Assembly (NCBI RefSeq): GCF_001434315.1
Contig: NZ_AZFE01000001.1
Location: 1-63,320 of the forward strand
Source: Paucilactobacillus oligofermentans DSM 15707 = LMG 22743
Lineage (GTDB): Bacteria > Bacillota > Bacilli > Lactobacillales > Lactobacillaceae
Direction of reading: 5' to 3'
Length of the DNA stretch: 63,320 nt
Shown here: positions 49,207 through 60,572 of the stretch, in pieces
Position numbering within the stretch: the stretch's first letter is position 1
Layout of the letters: each line of letters starts with the position of its first letter
Notes under the pieces: model-generated
The model's database searches: none
Seen by the model: the letters and a program-made list of their open reading frames with translations, nothing else
What the model was told of the DNA's origin: nothing
Translations under genes and position numbers: made by a program

Positions 49207-49485
49207 CTACTCAACATCCTCTATATCTTCGTCCGTATCTTGATGTTCTTCAAAATTAAAGTCAATCTCGATATTTTTGGTCAATAGATCCGTGTAGCTA
49301 TATGAAACTCGTTCAAAGGCATTTTCGTCTTGATTCAAGTTAACAATAAACACAGCTGGATATGTTTCGCTCAAAACGCCGTGACGTTTTGTGATCTTTT
49401 TACGACCGGCTTGTGCTATAACTACAACCTCATCGCCGACACGTTGGTCAAGCTCTGCTTTAATGCTAGCTAGTGTTACTGGCAT
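49207..49485 (-). CDS. veg: Veg protein
   Basis: A 92-residue protein of the Veg family (MPVTLASIKAELDQRVGDEVVVIAQAGRKK, then SYSYTDLLTKNIEI). It is a small, highly expressed SH3-like barrel protein linked to biofilm regulation in Bacillus; the molecular role is unsettled. The acidic C-terminal tail (DTDEDIEDVE) is longer than in Bacillus. The start at 49485 has GAGGTGA upstream; a longer frame lacks homology. It lies between rsmA and ispE, as in Bacillus. Confidence 0.93.
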   Translation of the reverse strand: MPVTLASIKAELDQRVGDEVVVIAQAGRKKITKRHGVLSETYPAVFIVNLNQDENAFERVSYSYTDLLTKNIEIDFNFEEHQDTDEDIEDVE

Positions 49486-49572
49486 TCTATTCACCTCACT
49501 GGCTTCCACTATACGCTCATTTGAGCGGAATTGCAAATTTTACCACAACTGTTTTAAATGTGCAAGGATTTT

Positions 49573-50466
49573 CTATTGTAAATTATGACCGGCCAATGCA
49601 TTCGATAATGCAACAAATTGTTCTAGTGATAATTGTTCCGGACGAATTTGCGAGTCCACCTTAATTTCGTCTAATGAAGCCTGCATTTGTTCACGAATTT
49701 CAGGAGTTTTACCGTATACCGTTTGAAGATTATTCCATAAGCTCTTGCGACGATGAGCAAAGCAACCCTTAATTAACTTAAACATTGCTTTTTCATCAAT
49801 CGGTTGGATTGGTAAAGCTTCTTTACGGGGTTCAAGGACGACGATTGCTGAATCAACATTAGGTGATGGGACGAACACTTTGCGTGAAACTTCAAAGGCA
49901 ATTTTAGCATCCATTTCGTATTGTACGGTTAATGATAATGAACCATAAGCTTTAACTCCTGGATCCGAAGTAATCCGTTGCGCAACTTCTTTTTGCATCA
50001 TAACTGTAATTGAATCCCACTTAGTAGTTGAATTTAATAACTGCATCAAAATTGGTGTCGTAATATAATATGGCAAGTTAGCGACCACTTTAATTGGAGC
50101 GGTTGGATCAGTAAATTTAGTTTGAACTAAGTCTGGCAAATTAGCTTTCAATACATCCGCATTAATTACTTCAACATTATTGTACGGATCCAAAACTTCA
50201 TCCAAAACATCCATTAATTGCGTATCAATTTCTAACGCTAAAACTTCACCACCGGCAATGGCAAGTTGTTCTGTCAATGCCCCAATCCCAGGGCCAATTT
50301 CAATCACATTATCGTCCGGAGTAATTCCGGCTGCTTCAACAATATTTTGTAATACATTTAAATCCGTTAAAAAGTTTTGACCTAAGGCTTTCTTGGCCCG
50401 TAATCGATATTTTTCTAAAATTGCTCGTGTCCGAATTGGATTACCAACTGCTGGAATTTCACTCAT
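49573..50466 (-). CDS. rsmA: 16S rRNA dimethyladenosine transferase
   Basis: KsgA/RsmA, which dimethylates two adjacent adenines near the 3' end of 16S rRNA during 30S maturation. The 297-residue protein has the SAM motif [16 protein letters not shown] and the catalytic NLPYY motif ([13 protein letters not shown]). It overlaps the end of rnmV by 8 nt, so the two are translationally coupled. Confidence 0.97.
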   Translation of the reverse strand: MSEIPAVGNPIRTRAILEKYRLRAKKALGQNFLTDLNVLQNIVEAAGITPDDNVIEIGPGIGALTEQLAIAGGEVLALEIDTQLMDVLDEVLDPYNNVEVINADVLKANLPDLVQTKFTDPTAPIKVVANLPYYITTPILMQLLNSTTKWDSITVMMQKEVAQRITSDPGVKAYGSLSLTVQYEMDAKIAFEVSRKVFVPSPNVDSAIVVLEPRKEALPIQPIDEKAMFKLIKGCFAHRRKSLWNNLQTVYGKTPEIREQMQASLDEIKVDSQIRPEQLSLEQFVALSNALAGHNLQ

Positions 50467-51028
50467 TGTTTTCCTCCTGATTCAGTTGGTCTATCCCCGA
50501 CTGAAATTGCTCTTTTGTAATTTGAAATAAATTTAATCGTTTTAACATTTGTTTACCATTACCATAACCAATGCCGAGGATTTCTCCCAGTCGTTCACGT
50601 CGATAACGTGAATTAGCTCCGTTGGTCAAACCGGCGCTGCGTAAATCAGTTAATGCCAGTTCACTCGGAAAATTGCCATCACTTTGCGTATAAACACTCG
50701 CTAATGATTCTTTGATGACAGCTGGACTAGCGTGTTCAACACCTAAACTACCACCAGCAACCGTGGGCACACCTTCTTTACGTTTAATAAAGGCATGCTT
50801 AACCCCTGGAATGGCGGCGGAAATCATCTTTCGAATTCGTTCACCATTGAAATCAGGGTCAGTAAACACAATTAAACCACGCTTAACTTGTAAGATTTTT
50901 AATTTTTCGATATCACTAGACGACAAAGCAGACCCGTTAGTTTCAAACGTGTCTGCATTGACTGCTTGTGCGATTCTTTTGGTATCATCCTTGCCTTCAA
51001 CGACCAGGATTTCTTTAATTTTTTGCAT
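50459..51028 (-). CDS. rnmV: Ribonuclease M5
   Basis: Matures 5S rRNA. The 189-residue protein has an N-terminal Toprim domain ([28 protein letters not shown]) with acidic metal ligands, then the RNase M5 C-terminal region. The start at 51028 ([12 protein letters not shown]) is favoured, with GGAAG upstream (AGGAAGTAAA). It lies between tatD and rsmA as in Bacillus. Confidence 0.96.
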   Translation of the reverse strand: MQKIKEILVVEGKDDTKRIAQAVNADTFETNGSALSSSDIEKLKILQVKRGLIVFTDPDFNGERIRKMISAAIPGVKHAFIKRKEGVPTVAGGSLGVEHASPAVIKESLASVYTQSDGNFPSELALTDLRSAGLTNGANSRYRRERLGEILGIGYGNGKQMLKRLNLFQITKEQFQSGIDQLNQEENNE

Positions 51029-51029
51029 T

Positions 51030-51824
51030 TTACTTCCTAAATAACTTGGTTGCATTAGCAAAGGTAATATCACTAATTTCTTTGTTCGTCATTTCGCGTA
51101 ATTCAGCAACTGCTTGCACTACAAAATTAGTAAAGCCGGGTTCATTTTGCTTACCACGATATGGAGCTGGCGTTAAATAAGGGGCATCAGTTTCAACTAA
51201 TAACTTATCTAACGGGGTCGCAATCACTGACTCATGAACTTCAGTCGCATTTTTAAAACTAGCAACCCCACTATATGAGATATGCATCCCCAAGTCCAAG
51301 AACTTCTTTAACCATTCGGTAGTGCCATTAAAGCTGTGCATTACTCCACCAATATCACGAATATCGACTTCTTTTAAAATATCATACGTATCTTGAAAGG
51401 CATCACGATCATGTACTGAAATGGGTAAGTGCATCTCTTTAGCGATTTGAACTTGGCGTTTAAAGGCAGCTTTTTGAACGTCATGTGGGGTCTCTTTCCA
51501 ATAGTAATCAAGGCCCATTTCACCGACAGCAACCACTTCTGAATCGGCTAATTGTTCAATTAAAATATTTTCCTTTTCAGTCGTAAAATCACCAGCTGAT
51601 TCCGGATGCCAACCCACAATCGCATGAATATTTTCATATTGATGCGCTAATTCGATAGCCCGGGCATTCAAGAGTGTATCCGAACCCACCACATTCATTT
51701 GATTAACACCATAATGTTTGGCCCGCGCTAAATAAGCGGGTACTTCATCCCAGAATGCATCGTCATTTAAATGGGTATGAGTATCATAGATATTCAACTG
51801 TTCTTCATGATTATAAATTGCCAA
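51030..51824 (-). CDS. tatD: TatD-family metal-dependent DNase
   Basis: A TIM-barrel metallohydrolase, putative 3'-5' exonuclease, with the metal His pair DTHTHLND, the Glu in VGEMGLDYYW, SVHDRDAF and the final Asp in LVETDAPYLTP. The start is uncertain: the ATG at 51830 lies only 2 nt after GGAG, whereas the in-frame TTG at 51824 has a 7-nt spacer, so TTG is preferred. It follows metG and overlaps closely with rnmV, the Bacillus order metS-tatD-rnmV-rsmA. Confidence 0.93.
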   Translation of the reverse strand: MAIYNHEEQLNIYDTHTHLNDDAFWDEVPAYLARAKHYGVNQMNVVGSDTLLNARAIELAHQYENIHAIVGWHPESAGDFTTEKENILIEQLADSEVVAVGEMGLDYYWKETPHDVQKAAFKRQVQIAKEMHLPISVHDRDAFQDTYDILKEVDIRDIGGVMHSFNGTTEWLKKFLDLGMHISYSGVASFKNATEVHESVIATPLDKLLVETDAPYLTPAPYRGKQNEPGFTNFVVQAVAELREMTNKEISDITFANATKLFRK

Positions 51825-51847
51825 GTTCATTCTCCTTTTTACCAGTT

Positions 51848-53884
<2,037 letters not shown>

Positions 53885-53924
53885 CTACTCACGATGTGAA
53901 ATTTAATAATACCTTTAAGTATAG

Positions 53925-53976
53925 CAAAAATCGCCATGAAATTCGACCGCTCTTATCGGTAAACCTGAATTTCATC
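53925..53976 (-). terminator. Terminator after the DUF72 gene
   Basis: Minus strand: ATGAAATTC pairs with GAATTTCAT and ACCG with CGGT inside; a TTTTT run follows 5 nt later. Moderate quality. Confidence 0.55.
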
Positions 53977-54006
53977 AATTTTTTTAATAATCATTAATCA
54001 GCCGCG

Positions 54007-54846
54007 TTAAAACAAACCTAATTGTTGTGGCGGCTTTGGACCTAAATTAGGGAATTGTAACTGCAGCAAACGTTGTAACTCCAATGCATTGTCCGCTGCA
54101 TCGTGGCCACCATTATTATTAAAAATAATACAGCTATCAGCAGTTCCATTCGCTTTAATTTTAGTCGCTAAGTTAGTTAATTCTGCCGTGGTATACCGAT
54201 AATTGGTTCGTTCTTTTCGCCATTGACTCCCTGAATCTTGCCAGCCCCGTTTATTTTGACCATGGAGTCGAATAATTTTAGTTTGCTGATTTAAAACAAA
54301 CGCTGCCGAATTAGTTAATCCTTGTGGTTCATCGACCGCGACTAAATCATAGTTTAACTCCTGAAAAAAATCGGGTAACGTTGGTAATACTGCTTCATCA
54401 AACCACGTCATATTGCGAAACTCAATTGAAATCGGTAAATCAGCCATTAATGACCGTAATGACATCAGATATTGAATATTTTCATGGGTTGCATTAAAAG
54501 TGGGTGGAAATTGAAATAGTACGGTTTTTAATTGATTAGTTGTCGTTAATAACTGCATTCGTTCCCGAAAATCAGTAAATATTTGTAACCGAGCAGGTTC
54601 TGTAATTGGTTGATCTACATTCGGATGCATCGTCATTTCACGATTAGCTTTAACAATGAACTGAAACGCACTTGGTACTTGTTTTAGCCACATTAAAAAG
54701 GTCGCTGGTTTAGGAATCCCATAAAAGGTTGTATCCACTTCCGCCACAGGAAAAACAGCGGAATATTCAGATAGCTGAACGGCCCGCTGTTCGTCATTTA
54801 TTAAGTTAGGATGATCACTCCACGTGGTAAGTCCAATTGTAATCAC
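54007..54846 (-). CDS. DUF72 (YecE-like) TIM-barrel protein
   Basis: A 279-residue protein of the DUF72 family: GLTTWSDHPNLI at the N-terminus, EVDTTFYGIPKPATFLMW, FVLNQQTKIIRLHGQNKRGW and IIFNNNGGHDAADNALEL. The family is widespread and of unknown biochemical role. The start is GTG at 54846, chosen because GGAG lies 8 nt upstream; a longer frame lacks homology. It is co-directional with the small membrane protein gene just upstream. Confidence 0.88.
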   Translation of the reverse strand: MITIGLTTWSDHPNLINDEQRAVQLSEYSAVFPVAEVDTTFYGIPKPATFLMWLKQVPSAFQFIVKANREMTMHPNVDQPITEPARLQIFTDFRERMQLLTTTNQLKTVLFQFPPTFNATHENIQYLMSLRSLMADLPISIEFRNMTWFDEAVLPTLPDFFQELNYDLVAVDEPQGLTNSAAFVLNQQTKIIRLHGQNKRGWQDSGSQWRKERTNYRYTTAELTNLATKIKANGTADSCIIFNNNGGHDAADNALELQRLLQLQFPNLGPKPPQQLGLF

Positions 54847-54859
54847 AGTAATTACTCCA

Positions 54860-55177
54860 TCAATAAAATAGTTTAACTTTTTTTCGTTCCTCGTCAGTGA
54901 GGTCACCATCGAGTTGACTAGCTAGTTCACGGCCACTTCGTCGATAGTTTCGTTGTAATAACGATAAACAAATATTGATTACCGCTACTAACATTACCAT
55001 TGCCAACGCATTTCCTTGTGTAAATTGGCGACCAAAGAAATTCATCACGTCTCCGGAAATCAAAATACTATATGTTAGGTAAATAAAGAAAAAGTCAGAG
55101 ATCACCTGGATTGTCTTCAGAAGCCGCAGTTGTTTCACTATGCTATCAATTCGTTCAATAATTGTTTGTCGTGACAT
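54860..55177 (-). CDS. Small two-helix membrane protein of unknown function
   Basis: A 105-residue protein with a charged N-terminus (MSRQTIIERIDSIVKQLRLLK), two hydrophobic segments (about 25-43 and 57-77) separated by a loop containing DVMNFFGRQF, and a basic/acidic C-terminal tail (RRSGRELASQLDGDLTDEERKK). The start at 55177 has GAGGTG 6 nt upstream. I do not recognise the family. It lies between the sirtuin and DUF72 genes and is probably co-transcribed. Confidence 0.75.
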   Translation of the reverse strand: MSRQTIIERIDSIVKQLRLLKTIQVISDFFFIYLTYSILISGDVMNFFGRQFTQGNALAMVMLVAVINICLSLLQRNYRRSGRELASQLDGDLTDEERKKVKLFY

Positions 55178-55231
55178 TTTTCTCACCTCTTAACATTATT
55201 GTAACGATTCTGGCAAAATAGTTAAAGTATT

Positions 55232-55930
55232 TCATACACGTAAAGCCTCGAAAAACTCAACTGCATCTTGTTGAACCATTGTAAACGGAAAGTTAAATTG
55301 CAGTGGTTCTTGATTAATCGCAATCACCTTGGCATGCGGATTACGATATTCTAGTAACCCGGCAAACGGATAGACCCGCATCGAAGTTCCCACAATCACA
55401 ATTAAATCAGCTGCCTGTAAATAGTCCACTGATTGTTGTAAGTTAGTTTGCTTAATACCTTCATCATATAGCACAACGTCCGGACGTAAGGGTCCGCCAC
55501 AAGCTTTATGAATTCGGCTATTTAAGTATTGCTGCCAATCAACGGTTTGATGACACTTTTCACAGTACACCTGAAATAAATTACCATGAAAATCAATTAA
55601 ATTTTGGGTACCGGCCGTTTCGTATAAATTATCGATATTTTGAGTAATAACGGCGGCTTTTCCGCGTTGTGTCAACGCCGCTTGTTTAGTATGAATCACA
55701 TTTGGTTTAGCCGCTGGAAAGTATAAATTTTGCTTACTAAACTGATAAAAGCCATCTGGATCAGTGACAAAATAGCGATGACTTAAATAATATTCAGCGT
55801 TCTTATCCTTGGTATATAAACCATTTGCCGATCGAAAATCTGGAATCCCGGAAGCCGTTGAAACGCCAGCTCCGGTTAAAAAGACAATGTGGTTGGCATC
55901 ATCAAATTGTTGTTGAATTTGAGAATTCAC
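55232..55930 (-). CDS. Sir2-family NAD-dependent deacylase
   Basis: Removes acyl groups from lysine using NAD+. About 232 residues, with GAGVSTASGIPDFRS, TQNIDNLYETAG and the catalytic His in DFHGN. The zinc site shows CEKC but the second pair reads HKAC, so one of the usual four Cys is replaced by His. The start is GTG at 55930, 8 nt after AAGGAAG; the earlier GTG/ATG codons lie too close to it. It overlaps or abuts the HExxH gene downstream of mvaA. Confidence 0.92.
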   Translation of the reverse strand: MNSQIQQQFDDANHIVFLTGAGVSTASGIPDFRSANGLYTKDKNAEYYLSHRYFVTDPDGFYQFSKQNLYFPAAKPNVIHTKQAALTQRGKAAVITQNIDNLYETAGTQNLIDFHGNLFQVYCEKCHQTVDWQQYLNSRIHKACGGPLRPDVVLYDEGIKQTNLQQSVDYLQAADLIVIVGTSMRVYPFAGLLEYRNPHAKVIAINQEPLQFNFPFTMVQQDAVEFFEALRV

Positions 55931-55935
55931 TACCA

Positions 55936-56886
55936 TCACTTCCTTACAATATAGGGCACGTGCATTTCTTCAAGTAGTTCTTGCACGGTTTTATCATACA
56001 TTTCTTTGAAAAAGGTATCCGTATTTTCCTTCGGCGCATTCACGACAAATGAATTTTGATGGTCACTGCGTTGTAAGGCAATATAAGCTTTTTCGCCAGT
56101 TTCTTTATTAATCATTTCGGAATGGAAAACTTCAAATAATTGGCGCGTTTCTAAACGCAACTGACGTTCACTAACGACCGTCGAAAGAGTTGTAAACTCC
56201 GTGGTATGTAGTGCTGGCAAACGCCATTCATTTAATTGTTGGTCAAATTGTTTAAATAATTTTACGATTGCGCGCCGCATCGTAAATGGTGAATCAATTG
56301 GCTTCGCCATCAAATCACGATACATTGTTTGGGCGGCTTTAAAAGCAAGCGGATAAAGTTCTGACAGGTGGGTTGCCACCGTATCAATTCGCTCACCCAT
56401 AAAGACGCAAGTATCAAGTAACGTCAATAAACGTAAGGTTCGTTCATCATCATTGTCGGCAATTTCAGGAGTTAACGTTTCATCAACGCCCTTAATATAG
56501 AGCGCTTCAATTTTAGAATCAATCAAATTATGTTTTCGTTGTTCATCAACCACAATCACATGCATCGCCACATCATATAAATCAGTGGCCATAATCATTA
56601 ATTGTTCGTCCAGTTTTTCATCCCCAAAGGATACTTGAAAAAAGATTTGAGGAAAGCCTTGCATAATCATCAATAGATGAAGTAACTCATGTGATGCCGT
56701 GTAATTTGGTGCTGTCACATCAGTTACGGTGATTTCAATGCCGCCTTGTAAAGCCTCTTGTTTGGCTTGATCATGGCGTAAATAGCCCTTTTCTTCATCC
56801 CCAAAATGAACTAATACTACACCGGGGTAAATCTTGTTTACTTGGTCGAGTAATTCTTCAACCGTACTATTCAATGCAATTGTCAT
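55936..56886 (-). CDS. Uncharacterised HExxH protein (IpaB/EvcA-annotated family)
   Basis: A 316-residue cytosolic protein with no signal peptide. Residues 66-70 read HELLH, fitting the zinc-peptidase HExxH motif at the start of a hydrophobic helix (ASHELLHLLMIMQGF); acidic residues about 25-40 further on could give the third ligand. Lactobacillar homologues next to mvaA carry the label IpaB/EvcA, which has no functional basis that I can see. Its start overlaps the mvaA stop (TAATG), so it is translationally coupled to the mevalonate gene. I assign no function. Confidence 0.75.
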   Translation of the reverse strand: MTIALNSTVEELLDQVNKIYPGVVLVHFGDEEKGYLRHDQAKQEALQGGIEITVTDVTAPNYTASHELLHLLMIMQGFPQIFFQVSFGDEKLDEQLMIMATDLYDVAMHVIVVDEQRKHNLIDSKIEALYIKGVDETLTPEIADNDDERTLRLLTLLDTCVFMGERIDTVATHLSELYPLAFKAAQTMYRDLMAKPIDSPFTMRRAIVKLFKQFDQQLNEWRLPALHTTEFTTLSTVVSERQLRLETRQLFEVFHSEMINKETGEKAYIALQRSDHQNSFVVNAPKENTDTFFKEMYDKTVQELLEEMHVPYIVRK

Positions 56887-58130
56887 TATTTATTTCCTCT
56901 CATTAATGCTAATTCTTTAGTAGCAGTGGCTTGATCAACGTTCGTCATTTTAGACAACCGCGCGACCAGTTGATTAACTTCTGTTGCCGTGGCACCAACC
57001 GCTAACGCTAAGCTGCGATATTGTAATCGCATATGCCCCGCTTGAATCCCTTCACTCGCTAACGCTTTTAGCGCGGCTAAATTTTGGGCCAAGCCCACAC
57101 TCGCAGTTACCTGTGCCAATTCACTTGCGGTGGTTACTTTTAAAATTGCTTGATTAACTTTAACCGTGGGAACAATCCCAATGGAGCCACCAACCATACC
57201 GACTGGCAGTGGTAAGGTGATTTCACCTTGTAAGGTATTACCTACAATCGTCCATTGTGATAAGCCCCGATATTGACCATCTTTAACTGCATAAGCGTGC
57301 GCACCACTTTCAATTGCCCGCCAATCATTCCCCGAAGCAATCATCACCGCATCAATGCCGTTCATGATGCCTTTGTTGTGGGTCGTCGCCCGATATGGAT
57401 CAACTTGTGCCAACTGACTTAGTTTTACAATTTGATTGGCGACCTGCATGCCATCATTTCCAAGACTGTCAATTGGAATGGCACACGTGGCTTGTTGTAA
57501 GCTTTCCGTCGCTAAATTAGTTAAAATTGCCGTCACAACTTCAAATCCTTGTGTGATTAACCAAGATTTAACCGCTTCACTCATGGTATTGACCACGTTA
57601 GCCCCCATGGCTTCACTAACATCAATTAGTAAATCAAGGGATACAAAGCCATCTAGCTGGCGGACTTTAATCGTTTTCGCTCCCGCACCCCGGGCTAGCA
57701 TTGACGGATAAGCTTGGTTAGCAATTTCAATTATTTCTAATTGATGTTGAACAAGCCAATCATTAGTCAGCTTAAAATCATCAATATTTTCAAGTACGAT
57801 TTGGCCGATCATTAACCGCGGGGTTCCCGGGGCCTTAAAACCACCAGTTTGGCCAATAATTTTAGCCGCATGGCTAGCTGCCGCAATCACTGATGGTTCT
57901 TCAGTGACCATTGGAATCACGTATGCTTTTCCGTTAACCACAAAATTAACCGCCACACCCTCTGGCAATTCATAATTAGTTAGATAATTTTCAATCATCT
58001 GTGAACCCCAAAAAGAAGTGTGAGCTTGTAACTGCTCCACTTCTTCTGCGGTTAAATTTAAATGTGCTTGGATTAACTGTTGTCGTTGTTCCACGGACAA
58101 CCGATAAAATCCACTTTGCCAATCAGCCAT
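56886..58130 (-). CDS. mvaA: HMG-CoA reductase, class II
   Basis: Makes mevalonate from HMG-CoA, the committed step of isoprenoid synthesis in lactobacilli. The 414-residue bacterial class II enzyme shows the family blocks NFVVNGKAYVIPMVTEEPSVIAAAS, GAGAKTIKVRQLDG (catalytic acid region), DVSEAMGANVVNTM (NAD region) and HNKGIMNGIDAVMIASGNDW. The start is ATG at 58130. It lies 14 nt after the ppx gene, and the HExxH gene overlaps its end. Confidence 0.96.
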   Translation of the reverse strand: MADWQSGFYRLSVEQRQQLIQAHLNLTAEEVEQLQAHTSFWGSQMIENYLTNYELPEGVAVNFVVNGKAYVIPMVTEEPSVIAAASHAAKIIGQTGGFKAPGTPRLMIGQIVLENIDDFKLTNDWLVQHQLEIIEIANQAYPSMLARGAGAKTIKVRQLDGFVSLDLLIDVSEAMGANVVNTMSEAVKSWLITQGFEVVTAILTNLATESLQQATCAIPIDSLGNDGMQVANQIVKLSQLAQVDPYRATTHNKGIMNGIDAVMIASGNDWRAIESGAHAYAVKDGQYRGLSQWTIVGNTLQGEITLPLPVGMVGGSIGIVPTVKVNQAILKVTTASELAQVTASVGLAQNLAALKALASEGIQAGHMRLQYRSLALAVGATATEVNQLVARLSKMTNVDQATATKELALMRGNK

Positions 58131-58144
58131 CTTAATACCTCGAA

Positions 58145-59083
58145 CTACTTCTTAACTACAGCTTCTTCTCGACTTTGGATATATTCGGCAATCACACCTT
58201 CACGAACACCGCTCTCTGAAAAAATCACCCGGCCATCACTATTTCTTTGTAGCAAACTAACTAACGGTAGCATACCACCAATAATAATATCAGCTCGATC
58301 AGGTTCTAAGCCTGAGATCTTTTTTCGTTGCGCAAGATTCTTATTCAATAATTCCCGATACGTTGCATAAACGGCCCGCGATGATAATTGATAACCATGA
58401 ATACTGCCACGCCCTTGGCGCTTATAGTTGCGACTCATTCGCGCTAGCGTTCGATTTGCTCCACCTAGTAAGACAATTGGTACATGACTAGCGAACTTAA
58501 GCCACGGAATTTTAGTTAGTCGTTCATTTACAGATACCTGCGCCTTAAATAAATCAGTCGCTTTAACATACCCACCTAGATGAAACTGTTCGGATAAATT
58601 AACGGCACCAATCGGAATCGAAATTAAGTTTCGTGCTTTACGATGTTGTACTAAAATCAATTCTACACTGGCACCACCAGTGTCTAAAATTAAACAGTGG
58701 TCTAATTCTAATGTTCTAATTACCCCAAGATAATCATAATATGCCTCTTTAGCGCCAGTAATGACTTGTAAATCAATACCAGTCTCCTTCTTCACCCGTA
58801 ATAAAAATTCTTTTTGATTTCGCGCCTGTCGTACTGCGGCAGTCGTAATTGCTCGCACCGTTAAATGGGGCAAGCCAATATATAATCGTTTGAATCTTTT
58901 TAGGGCTGCAATTGTCCGATCCATAGCTGCAGGCTGCAGCATTTTTTCTCTGCCCATACCTTCTGAGATACGTGAATCTTCCTTTACACGCTTCACTTCT
59001 CGATAGGTTCCATCGGTCTCGATTTCAGTAATTGCCATTCTAACAGAGTTGGAACCCAAGTCGACAATCGCTAGATTCTCCAA
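58145..59083 (-). CDS. ppx: Exopolyphosphatase / guanosine pentaphosphate phosphohydrolase family
   Basis: A 312-residue Ppx/GppA-family ASKHA-fold enzyme: the first phosphate loop VDLGSNSVRMAI, the second loop ILDTGGASVELILV and the RADIIIGGMLPL block. It lacks the C-terminal HD-like domain of long GppA proteins, so it is the short form. Whether it prefers polyphosphate or pppGpp cannot be told from sequence. The start is ATG at 59083 with GGGAGG upstream. Confidence 0.9.
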   Translation of the reverse strand: MENLAIVDLGSNSVRMAITEIETDGTYREVKRVKEDSRISEGMGREKMLQPAAMDRTIAALKRFKRLYIGLPHLTVRAITTAAVRQARNQKEFLLRVKKETGIDLQVITGAKEAYYDYLGVIRTLELDHCLILDTGGASVELILVQHRKARNLISIPIGAVNLSEQFHLGGYVKATDLFKAQVSVNERLTKIPWLKFASHVPIVLLGGANRTLARMSRNYKRQGRGSIHGYQLSSRAVYATYRELLNKNLAQRKKISGLEPDRADIIIGGMLPLVSLLQRNSDGRVIFSESGVREGVIAEYIQSREEAVVKK

Positions 59084-59196
59084 AGTTTCACCTCCCGTTA
59101 TTTTGTTTTGTCTTTTCTCATAATAAATTCTCTTATATCATACCATTTCAGACACCAATACACACAAAAAATTCACGATAAGTTGTATTTATGCAT

Positions 59197-59238
59197 AAAA
59201 ATCAGCCGGTTTACGTTAAGCGTAGACTAGCTGATTTC
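59197..59238 (-). terminator. Terminator after trpS
   Basis: Minus strand: outer stem AAATCAGC/GCTGATTT and inner stem GTCTACG/CGTAAAC-type, followed by a T-run. Confidence 0.75.
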
Positions 59239-59246
59239 TTTATTAA

Positions 59247-60468
<1,222 letters not shown>

Positions 60469-60485
60469 CTGATAACTACCGCAAA

Positions 60486-60501
60486 TGTAAAGCGCTTTTC
60501 A
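60486..60501. promoter_or_regulatory. cre-like inverted repeat over the trpS -35
   Basis: TGTAAAGCGCTTTTCA is a near-palindrome resembling an elongated CcpA site, overlapping the trpS -35 and lying just upstream of the helD promoter. The spacing is 2 bp longer than the standard cre, so the assignment is weak. Confidence 0.25.
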
Positions 60502-60513
60502 CGACTCAATCAC

Positions 60514-60542
60514 TTGTTTTAATCCCCAAAACGGCATACAAT
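60514..60542 (+). promoter_or_regulatory. helD promoter
   Basis: Plus strand: -35 TTGTTT (60514-60519), 17-nt spacer, -10 TACAAT (60537-60542). Confidence 0.6.
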
Positions 60543-60572
60543 TAATAGACTTATTTAAACGGAGGTTCTTTA

